64,000 nucleotides of DNA from assembly GCF_020085105.1 (NCBI RefSeq), contig NC_058045.1, forward strand, positions 11,293,833 to 11,357,832, in the 5' to 3' direction. The translations under genes and the position numbers were made by a program. The stretch is from Siniperca chuatsi (Eukaryota > Chordata > Actinopteri > Centrarchiformes > Sinipercidae). Each line of letters opens with the position of its first letter. The stretch's first letter is position 1. Shown one piece after another: positions 24,343 through 36,500 of the stretch. The notes below the pieces were generated by a model. That model was not told where the DNA came from, ran no database searches, and saw only the letters and a program-made list of their open reading frames with translations.

Positions 24343-26048
24343 CTATACTCTTGAGCCGTAATCGTCACTCTCTCCAGTGTTGTAGCCAACACCTTTACTT
24401 TTGTCCTGTTCAGCAGCAGCTCTAAGGAGTAAAAGAACCATAATGCATTCAGAGTGTGATTATATCTCTAAAAGCATGCAATTTGCAGTCTTAAATGAAG
24501 TCTTCTCCCTTAAGCTGTAGATTTCAAGTATCACTTGCTGAGGTTTGTTTTGCCAACAAGATAATGTTTATTATTTAGTTGCATGATGTATGAGCAAAAT
24601 GTTGAACTGTTGTAGGTAGTTAAAAGTGAGGGATATCTTTTTCCTTAATTTATACACGCTTTCCACTACAGTTGCCCATTTCCCTTTACCCAAGAGGCCA
24701 TGTATAAACAGAGAATTGCTGTTGCTGTTTTTTGGTGTAAGGAGACATACAGTAATTACTTTGGAAGCTGGAAGAAAGAGACAGGGAAGGAACATTTGAG
24801 GATAAGAGGAACATTTGACACAGTTTAATGCAGAAAGCCTGCCACCAACCCATCTGAGATGAGACTGTCACTTAGCCTTACACCTCCAAAAGCGGATTGT
24901 GCATCATTAGCATAAAGAACTGAAAGAGGAGAAGTGATATCCACTGATGAGGAGACAGCTTCAAAGCACATTTTATCTCTGGAGTGCCTCTCACTTACAT
25001 ATTTTATCTCAAAGACATTTTCCTTTTCCTCACATGTATTTTTTAAAGCAGAAGGATTTGTTGAAATTAGTGATTTATGATCATCATACTCTCATAGATA
25101 CAGTATATTTAACATAATATGTATGAGATTTAGCCATTTCATCTTTAAAATCCCAACCAAAAATCATCTGTTCATCAAAACAGGCAGATTTCAGAACTGT
25201 TTTAATTCTGGAGACCATGCCAAAGAATTAAAAAGCCTGTTTTATTTTCCCATGTGTCAATCGCTTTAAAATACTATATTATTATTTTCAGTTTTTTACC
25301 CTATGTAGAGTCATGTCTTTCTTTAAACTTAAATTTTGTAATTTTCTAAACTTTCTTTAATTCTACTTTCAGATCAGCAGTCAAGCCATTGATATTTTAT
25401 ATATCTATGTATATTTTCACCCTCTCCACATTTGTTTCCCCCTGAATGTAGAAGTTATTAATGGTTATAACACAGTACTAACACCAAAGGTCCCTCTATG
25501 GATTCAGTTCCTCATATACTAAAACCTGAACAGATTAGCAGGTGTATCATCTTGTTTGTTCAGTTGTTTAACAGACCTGTAAAAAACAAATATTGTAATT
25601 CATTTCATGTTTGCCGCTATGAGCTTTTTAACAAAAATCTCTTTCCTGACAAATATGCTAAGTGTGTATGAGTTACTGTAACTATTACACTTTCTTCTAA
25701 AGCTAGTTTTCTCAAATTTAAAAGTTAGATCTCAAATGCATTCTGAACTATGTATTGCAAAAAATCTCTGCAAATCACACAGTAATGCAAACCCAAGACA
25801 ATATTCTCTAGGGTACAACTAGTCTTTTAAAGAAAACCACAATTATACAAAATGGGCTTATAATTTATGCAACGTCACACTGCCGAGGGTGACTAAGAGC
25901 GGCAGAAGTGGGTGTACGTTCCCAAAAATCCCAACTAATGAGGACACAACCCCTATAAAGTCTTTGATTCTTTTTTTTAAATTCTGACCCCAGATGTTAG
26001 GGTCAAGTAAGGTTAACCATTCTCCTGAAATGCCCTCCGCAACTTTCC

Positions 26049-26093
<45 letters not shown>

Positions 26094-27385
26094 CAAGACC
26101 GAAAATGAATCATGGAAAGCTCTGAATTTGTTCACTATACCACATCAGTTCAGATCTTTAAATTAAACAATTTACTTAGTTTTTTGGAGATTCAGGCATA
26201 CAAGTCTTTAAACAGATTTGATCCCTCTGATCCCAATTCACAAGCTTTTATCTCAAGTCTTAATGATGGAAATAATCAAGTTGACCAGCTGTCTGGTTCA
26301 ACAAACAGCACTTTTAATACAGTATTACGGCGCAGAGCACAATTTCAACAAGCATAATTGTGGTCTTGCTTTGTTGTTCTTGCCCTTTGCTTACCTTTTT
26401 TGCCTTAATAGACAGCACATTAAAGAGACAATGAGAACAAGTCCCAGTGCAGAACCCACCAGTATGGGAACCAGTAAACCTGCAGAGCACGGAGCAACAG
26501 AAGCAGAATGGATTATGTGATAATGTTTGTTATGTTGTTATATTCTATATTCATGTAAAATGTAAAAGGCCACTCTATGAAATATATGCACTTATTCCAT
26601 TAATGGTTTAGTCATCTATTAGCTTAAAGGGACAGTTCACGGATGATGTTAATGGAAAGAGACATTGCTGTTGAGTTTTTCAAATGTATTTGTATTTATA
26701 TGGTATGGTATTTATATTTATAGTCCTATTATATTCCCAGAAAGGCATCTCTACGGCTGATATCTCCAAAACTCACACCAAAACAGTCTAGATGGATAAA
26801 TAGCACTACAGGTAAGAGGAAAAAATCTGTATTTTTGTTTTTGGGGTTTGTTTTTGTTTTTGAACTGTCCCTTTAAATGTGAAGCCATGATTTTTGTTGT
26901 TGGAGTAATTATTCAATAAGTAATTAACCGAGTTAAATTCAGACAGAGAAATGGTCATTTTAGCTCTTATGTTGCTTATTTGTTCAAACCTCACACAAGA
27001 TGTTAGTGGCCTACAAGGGGAGGATCTCTCAATGGTGCGTATGAAATTGAAGATGACATACTACAAGAACGAAAAATATACAAAAGCAACATACCAGTGT
27101 TTATCCAAGATAGGTCAGCTGAGTCACAGAGAAAAAGAGAGAAAAGAAGGTGAAAATGTCGTAGACACCTCAGATATGGTACCATCCAAGAAAATAAAGT
27201 TCATGTGTTAAGGAGTTTCATGAAATATAAAATAAAGATAACAAATTATAAATTGAATGTCTTTTATATAAGAAACATTTAATCTCAAACGTTCTGCTCT
27301 TGGCCAATCTACTCTGTCTGCTTTAACATGATATCAGTAAAATCAATGCTAAGTCATTCCTGGATTGATAATGTTGTCTAGTACA

Positions 27386-27455
<70 letters not shown>

Positions 27456-30400
27456 AGCAGTTGCACACCGATCTCTTTGTTACTGAATATGTATAAAGAC
27501 TATACTATGATGATGTTTAAATGAGACAGCGAGTCTATTTCCAGGCAGTTTTGCAAAGTTTTGTTCAGTGTATGCTGACAGCCCCATGTGTTCCTGAAAA
27601 TATATACATTTTTTAATTTATAATAATAATACTAGTTATGCAAGTTCACAGTGAAAGATGCAAATGCAGTAGGGAAAACATTTACCATATGTGCTTCATT
27701 TAAAATGCTTTTATTTAAAATAGTTCCCCATGTACATTAGCTGTTTCCTTGCTTATTGTAAATGGCATTTTGAACAGAAGAACAAATTGTAACAGAAGAC
27801 AGGGATTTTGACGTAAAGCACTCAAGCTCTTGTAAATTCTTTTGGTTGAGCTGCATCTCTACATTGTGCAAGACAGTAATTACTAGTATAGCTCTGCAAT
27901 TCAAATACTATAGAACTGAACTTGGCGTACAATATAACACTATAAATATTCTTTGCCAGACATTTTATGTACCACGTGTGGCTTGATGCATTTAGATTTT
28001 CAAGCATGAAATATGTGCTTTGTAGAAATTTATTTTAAAGCACTGTATTGGCAAAATTATGCAAACATACCTAAAGCCTATTGTGAAAAAGTAAATGTTT
28101 CAGGCCAAAAATCTACATATTGAGAATTGGTTAATGTTTTAGAATCTGTTTACAGTACTGAGAACAGTAACGGGTGATGACTGGTTATACATAGGTGTAT
28201 GTTTTCTAAAACAATAACTACAGTAAATTAACTCATATTACAGTCGTTTTATAATTATGTTCACACACTGGAAATAATAATTTAATATTAAATACATTTG
28301 TGAGAAAGTTTGGTCAAAGGAATGCAGGCTGTGGCTTTAGTCTTTCATTGTGGGACACACAACTGATGTCTGCTACAAAAAGTGACATAATGTGAGTCTC
28401 AACTATGTCAGGAATCTCTCTAGTCTTCCCACTCCATTGGCAAAAGCCAAGGATGTGGATAACCCTGGCTGTGTGGTTTCCTGGGAACAGTAGCATAGGG
28501 GAGACCGCCATAGTTTGTCATTGGCACACTTTGCTTGATTGCTGGTGAAGTCTTCCTCTGATTCATCAAGGCTTTTGTCAGAGAGCGATCTAACTCAAAA
28601 GCCTCATCTGTTGGCCGTCTACGGAGAATATGTCTGATAGCGGGGAGGGCTAAGTCTGATTTACAGTCCAGGTAGCTCTTGAGGTTGAGCTCAGGGAAAA
28701 CTGCATCACTGAGAGCCTGAACCAGCTGGTTCTCAGTGTGGGACTGTTTGAGCTGATGTAAAACTCTCTGCTCCAGCGAGACGTAGCACAGTGCGTCTTC
28801 AGCCAGCCCTAACTTTCCCAGAGAGCGGTCGTTCTGGCTCTTCTTCCACAGGGATGGATTCAGCATTTGTTGTTTGGATTTGGCTAGCGTCTCACTCTGC
28901 TGGTTTTTGAGGTCTTTCTTCTTGCCAGCATGAAGCTTCTCTGAGCCACTTGGTAGGAGCTGATTGAGCCCTTCATCAGCCAGGTCAGCTAGGTCGCCAA
29001 CCAGCAGCTGCTGAACGATTCGTTTCCTCGTGAGCGGAGATGTGACTGTAAGAGTACTGTGCAGTCCTCTGCCTGCATCAGACACACAGCCAATCACAGC
29101 TTGTTGAACACCCCAGCATGTGGGATATTCCTTGGAACGACTACGGGCCTTCACGCCAAGCATGCAGCAGCACTGCCTGTAGTGATAAACTAAAAGCACA
29201 AGCCATTGCCGGCTAAACGCTGCTCAGGAAAGCTAATAGCAGAGGATTCCACACTGCCATGTCAAAACACATGTGCCATTAGAAAAGCATAGCTCTGAAA
29301 GGGAAGCTTTGAAAATGAGGAAAACATGCACATTCATACCACACTATATGGACCTAAATACCATACAGTGTGGTAAACCAGCCAACCACATAAAAGTAAG
29401 CCTTTAAAGACAAATTTAAGGACTGCAGACATTCTTAGTATGTCAGAGGGATGGTTAATTTGTTGTGTCTAAATGTATAAAAGATGGCCTACTTTCCAAC
29501 AAGCTCATCAAAGTTTCATCAACTTTAAAGATGCTTAAGAAAGACATCTATGTGAAAGCTCAACCACAAGCAGGTGATGCCATACAAGTGTGACTTTGTA
29601 GAAGAAGAAATGCCCTTACATCATTCAAACCCCTCCTTTGGACATTTTTAAAGCAGCACAGTGGCCATGTCATTCATGTGACCTTTGCACTCATGCTCCA
29701 ACAATAAAGCAAGCATTCATTCTGAAGACCATACTTACCCTCCTTAAAAGATACCAGCACAACTCGGCTGTTGGCGAGCTGTGGTTTCCTGTAGTTGTCA
29801 TTCAGAGGCACAGGGGCTGAGTCCTGGGCATGGGAGGAGTAGAGGGCTGTTGCCAGGGCCAGAAACTAATTAGACACAGCAAAACAAACGGATGTTATGC
29901 ACAGAGACTTTTCCACACCAATTAAGGTTAAAGTAAGGGGCAGACCATATTAAAATGTCTGAAAAATCTATTTAACGTCAGTTTAACGTTGGCTCATTTA
30001 TTCTAATATCAAATCTGCAAACACTGACAGAGGACCTGTTTGCGAGATATTGTAACATGATTCCTGAACAATGTCCACAGGACACTGGGATAGCATGGAG
30101 GAGTCGTCAGTGACCCGTCGTAGCGATAATACTCATCCAAACGTTCAGGCAGCAGTGCTCTGATGTTGAAACCAGGCACCTGCACTCTCTGATCTGCCAG
30201 TTGAAAGAAAAACAGAAGTCATTTGTATCTGTTGTAACAGATTCTGACCCCAAACCCAGAAAGAAATTAACCAAAGCGCTTATTGCCACGGTTTATGTGT
30301 TAAATGACTGTGTATCACCAAGGTAGCTGATATTGTTCACTACTTGTGACTTATATTCAGAAAATCATCACTTTAGACTCACCCCTGTATTTGATACCAT

Positions 30401-30467
30401 TGATGAACTTCAGAAACTGTTCAAATGCTGGATTGGACTCTCCAACCTGTATGAAAAACATAGTTAG

Positions 30468-30508
<41 letters not shown>

Positions 30509-33500
30509 CCACAACTTCCCACCTCAATCAGGACACCCAGCACAGCCAGGCCGTCAGATTTGTCTACAGCCATGGACATATTGGGATACTTGTCTGAATT
30601 GAAGTGTACTACATGCATCTGTGAGAGAAAAGAGAAATAAGTCAAGATCCCGTGGAACAAACAAAAATAGCACGTAGTTGAAAGTAGTGAATACTTGAGA
30701 TGGTTGGCTGAAAAATCTGATTTGTTTCTTTATTACATCCAAGGTGAAAAGTAAGCAGTAACATAGATGTCAGAACCAATGGCTAATACTTGATGAAGAA
30801 ATCTTCTTAATGGAAAAACTGACACATATGTTGACACAACAAGAAGCACACTTGGAAGGACAATGGGAAATTATACAAGACTCAAAACTGTGATATTGGA
30901 ACAAAGCTACAAATGAATCTATTAACAGGACTGCATGAATAACAGAAAAAAAAGTGAATGCATTTTCCAAACACTTTTTTTGTTTCTGTAATTATTTAAT
31001 GTCGTAAATCTCTTGCCAAAAAAGATTTAAGTGGAAAAAAAATTGTCAAAACCTTATTTTGAAATAGAATGACCTGTCTTACTACATTTTTTTTGTGTAA
31101 ACGCCATGCAGAGCAGTTTCAGGGAGCATGCACAAGAGATTACATGGTTATACCATCTTCCCCGTTTAGATTTCTTTTAGATTTTCTTTTTATAAAAGCA
31201 AATTTGCTTTAAGTGTTGTCACTAATTATTACATGTGTTCCATTGTATGGGAAATAGCTGCTGGTGTTCAGGGGATGTAATATTGGTGGAAAGTCTATGA
31301 CAAAAGCACATGAGAAAACACTGGAGATGTATTACAGTAGGTGGTCTGTTACAGCACATATATAAATACCAGACTGTCAGTTGTGTATTCGGTGCAACAC
31401 AAAGGCATGTTCTGGCCATCATTCTGGCCAAATATGATGAAATTGTATTTATGGACTTTGTTCTGTCTTGGGAATTAAGGTGGACATTTAAACTATTTCT
31501 GGGAAATGTTCAATTTCCCATCATTCCATCCCTCCAAAACAACATGTCATCAAGGAACTGTGGTTCTGGACTCTGGAGAGACTTGAAAAGATGCATGTTC
31601 TCAACGTGTCCACTTAAGAAAGTCAGGTCAAACCACAGCACCTTATATGTGGCTGTGCTGCAGCTGGGGCATGGTCACATAAAAGCACACAGGTTGTAAC
31701 CATTTCAGCTTCTACCCACTGTAATTCAAATGATACCAAATTATATAAAAAAAGTCTCCTATTTTTGTTGTAAAAGAGACTCTTACTTTTGTCTGCTTTA
31801 CTTGAAGTATCAAAGTAAACAGAGCAAACTACTGTGTGAAAACTGCTAACAGGGCTTGACATGTTAAATAGCACAGACAGCCACTCCTTTCTAGAGGTGG
31901 TTGAAAACCAAAGCATATAATAGTCTGGTTCTCTAATCCCCTTAAATCCTGCAGAAATAAGACACATTGTCATACTGTACATACTGAGGTTTACTGAAAT
32001 TATGTCTTTGCCTTTTAGTATGTGCAACTAAATCGTAAAATATGCTAATCTGATAGAAAGGGATGATTTATTTTGAATAAACAACTATGACCTTAACTGT
32101 CCTCTCTTTATAACGTCAGTTGTCGAGAGTTTAAAGACTAGTTTATTGTTTATTGTTAAAAAAGTATCTTTAATTAGAATGTGTTTTATACAAGCATTCT
32201 ATTGTACTTTACAGTCAATTACAAAATAAAAGTGGAAGATGCCCAATAAGCTTTTTCTGAAACTGTCTGGCGGGTAGATGTCAACTAAATGTCTGCCACA
32301 GTGTCAAGAAACTGGATCAGTAATACGCAGATGCTGAGGTTTTGAGTGTTTCTTCAGCTTGAGCAGTTTCTATAAGCCTCAGTGGCTCTGATTCCTCTGC
32401 CAGTCAAATGTCACGCGTTTAAGTCATAAAGTATTAAATCATTCGTCTGGTGCCAGAGATGCTGTCGCCTGATGCTGCAGATGAGTGACAGACCTATTTA
32501 AATGAATGGACTGAGCTAAATTCAATGATAACTGATAACTTACCATTCATTGACCTTTTACTGAAATACTGATATATTTTATTTAAGCAAAAGTAGCAAT
32601 ACTACAGTATAAAAATACAAGTAAAAGTCCTACATTAAAAATGTACTTAGGTAAAAGTACAGTAAGTAAAGGATTATTAGCAAAATGTAATTTAAGTATT
32701 AAAAGTAAAATTACTCTTGCAAAATAGCACCATTCAGAGTGTTACATGTATCATATCACATATATATGTTATAGATATATTATTACTTGTGCATTAAGTT
32801 GTAAGCAGCATTTTAATTTGGTGAAGTTGGAGCTGATTCTAATAACTTTATATAATGTTGGGTGTGGTGTATACTATGACAAAGCATCATATTACATATA
32901 CACTGTTCTATACAACTGTAAAATCTTAATCTGCAAAGTAACTATTAACTATAACTGTCTGATAAATGTAGTGGAGTAAAAAGTACAATATTTGTCTCTG
33001 AAATGTTGTGGAGTACAAGTATAAAGTAGCAAAAAATGGAAATATTCAAGTAAAGTACATGTACCTTGTAATTGTACTTAGGTACAGTACTAGAGTAAAT
33101 GTATTTAGTTATCATCTTTTACATCAATAGCAAGAAGTGCTGTTTGCTTTGTTTACCTCTGCTGCATACTGCTTACTGTTCACCATGTGTTCAGAGCCTG
33201 CAGGTCTGCTGGAGGAGCCCCAGTGGAAATGGAGTTGAGCTGCCGTGTAACGATGTGGCAGGCTAGAGATGTACATCTTAGAGGGCAGTGATACTTGTAC
33301 TGTGGATCAAGAGACATGAAACCCCACCACACATAACAGAGCAGGGTAGGGGTTACTTCAGTTAACATCAGGGGATCAAGAAACATCAACTTTAACTTTA
33401 TCTAAACTGAAGAAGTCAGCGTGGCTCACTCTGTGTCCTTTTAGAAAAAGCTGTGTAGCTATGTTTAAGACACTTTATGGTGGAGTGACGCAGGGCCCTT

Positions 33501-36500
33501 TCCACATGTCTGTCAGTGCATGACGAATGTTTACAAGTGAAAAAACTCTGTCAGCTTATTTCAAACACACGTCACGCTGATGATGTGATGCCACTGAGCT
33601 TGTGGCACTGAGGCCCATCAGGCATGCACACATAAGCATTTGTCTGGTCTTTGCATTCTGTCAGTGACTTACAGTTTACTTACATCAGTATTACAACAAC
33701 TGAATCATCACCAACACAGGGCAGACATTACATAGATGTTTGGCTATACAGAGTTTGTCACTGACATTTCTCATATATAGCAATTTCTACATCAAGCTTA
33801 AAGTAACATATAAGAAAAAAATGACACTAGTTCTGCATTCAGCATAATGTTTAGTGCCACAGTTTTCTCTGACTGAAACTGTTTCTTATCTTCAAACAAA
33901 GCAGAATCATTCAAAAAAACTATAATTTTGTGGAACGATCATATTCATCTGCCTAAGTCATCAAAATATTTTATTCTGTGGCACATGGGCATGGTTGTTT
34001 ATGCTCTGCTATATTTAGCAATTAAATTTAAGACTTTGTTGTAAATAGATATCGGACGTTAAACTGAAGCTGGTTTCTTTTGTTAAGATGCATCACACCC
34101 AGAAGAGGCAGAGCAGATGACTAATCTCTGCTCATATTTTCCCCAGACTAAACGTGGAGCTCTTTCTTTCGGTGAAAGGACAGCTAAGATAATAAGAGAG
34201 TGATTAAGGAAAATTGCTGTGGCAGATGTAGAAAGATCCACGTATCATTTTCTTTAGGTTGCCCCAGAAATTAGGTCTCTACAGCAAGAACAGACTCCTC
34301 CATGTTTATGTGTGACCATTTCTAATGAATACATGACTAGTGCATCACTTTGATTTGAAGAATTTCTAGATCCCAAGACAAACAAAACGTAGTGTGCACT
34401 TTTTCTGTTCTTGGGTATTTTCTTAGTTTGATACATAGTTGTGTTACTGTGATAAAATTAGTTTGAGAATTGAATATCTGGAATTAAAATACACATTTAA
34501 TTATACGTTCTGTACCATAATATGTATTTTGTCGATTATACTGATGATTTATACTCACTAGAATGTCCATTGTTTCCAAGAGTAAGCTGATCAATGGGCG
34601 ACAGGTTGTAGTTTTGAACCTCAATTGGATGTAAAGTTGGGTCGAACCTTAGCAACTCTGATTTGATGTCTATTGGAGACTGGAAAGCTCCACCACAATA
34701 TGGATAACGCTTGGACCAGTTGTGCTCTCCCTCTGGCCCTGCAACAGCATCAATATAAATTATTACCAATAAAGCCCCTTTGGTAGATATTTGCACCTTA
34801 ATGTAGTGGTCCCATACACCGTATATTCTACATCATCCAAAAACTGTATTTCACCTCAGAACACTAGTAGGGATACATTGCATGTCTTTTCAAATGTTAA
34901 ACTGTTCCATTTTAAAGGGCAAATGAGCAAAGCATGCCCCAGTATGAAGTTGACTAGGGGATGGCTCCAAAGATGGCCAGGGCTTATTCATTTTATCTGT
35001 AATCAAAGTGAAGTATTATTATCTATGCACAAGGCGGAATGGGAGAGGCCCGTGGCTTCGCTCTTGGCACTTTCTAAAGCAGCGAGAGTGAGAACCAGGC
35101 TGTTGTTTGTGGGGAGAGCCAGTGAGAACGCTGTCTCTCTCCAAATGAAAGGTTTCTATAAAGCACAGGACACCGAAAATGGCCACATTTGCAGATCAAG
35201 TCATGCATTTTAGAAAGTGAACTCAGCTGCATGAGGGTGTCTCTCAATAGGGTGTCTGCAGAGGCAATGAGGCACACTGGCCTTGGATATAGGCCTAATA
35301 CAGGAGAGAAAAAAATGTTAATGAGAAATGATGCAAAAAATAAAATCAGGAAGCTCTCAATATTTTCATTCAGTGTATTGACTGAAGTGTAAGGATCCAT
35401 ACTGAGCTTTTCAAACATGATGCTCAGTATCAGGTGAATGGACCCTATCAAGTCTGAAATTACATAATTGTAGCGGAATAGAAAACACCATGAAGGGCCC
35501 TGAATGTACCAGTGCTCTCATCACTTCTGCATACTTGCCACTAATTCATTCATTCATCTGTCCAGAATTCATCTAAAAATCCACCATTCACCATATGCCA
35601 GATGACTGTGGTTAAATATGAATGATGCAGCGTGAAGCCTGTCCCCATCCCGACAGTTCCCAGACAAATGTGGATTAATTGTACAAGACATGCCAAAAGG
35701 CATTCAGTGAAGCTGTGAAATCACTGAATACTTGTTTGAAGCAAAACTCAAAGTTCAATCTAGGCAAACCCTCCTCATAATAAAAAAGAAAGTTACTCTT
35801 ATGGCTATGATTACTCAGTATCCACTTCATTTACTGTTTTAATTAGACCCAGTTTGCTCTTTAATAATGGCCTTCAGTGACCTTTGGTGACCCCTTGGCA
35901 GAACATACATGACTGTGGGCAATTTCTAAAATATGGGGCCTTTCCTATGTAAAAGAAATGTAAAATTAGAAGATTTATATATTTCTGTAGAGTAAACTGT
36001 TTAACATAACAATCATCAATATCAATGGTCAGAGTAGAAAAAAATAGTAGAGCAGGGTGAAAAAACTACAACAGTCATCATCAACATAATTTATTTCACT
36101 CCACGGTTTTGTCCTCTGCCAGAGGGTGGAGTGTTGAGGTGGAGATGAATCGTGTGACTCAGCTGTGCCCCCGTCAACAGAAAGTGCTACCAGCCCTCCA
36201 GACTTCTGACTACTCTGACAAGGCCTCTTGAGGGTTTGACTGTAGCTGAGGATGAAATCCACCACGCTGCACTTCAGAGGAGGCCAGAGGGTTGTTTTTT
36301 CATATTGCATCTTTCTTCAGTGGTCATGAAAACCTTCTCATTTTGACTCCTAGTTAATTTGTTATCATTAAGATAGCACAGGTTTCTGACTGTTTAATTG
36401 TTGTATTTATTAAGTATAATGCACTATATGCATTTTTGTGTAAGCAAGTGTTTACATCTACACGTGTACATGACTTTGGCCAAGTACAGCACAGGAATGA

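Noticed and set aside
26951-27211. 86-codon plus-strand frame beginning with a signal-peptide-like stretch
   Set aside because: Lies in a ca12 intron. The hydrophobic start is short, and no splice sites, family or paired exon were found.
31310-31699. 129-codon open frame on the plus strand in ca12 intron 4
   Set aside because: No domain, no splice or promoter context, opposite strand to ca12, and base composition like the intron.
34791-35213. 140-codon plus-strand frame in ca12 intron 2
   Set aside because: No recognisable motif; overlapped by an equally long frame on the other strand, which argues for chance.
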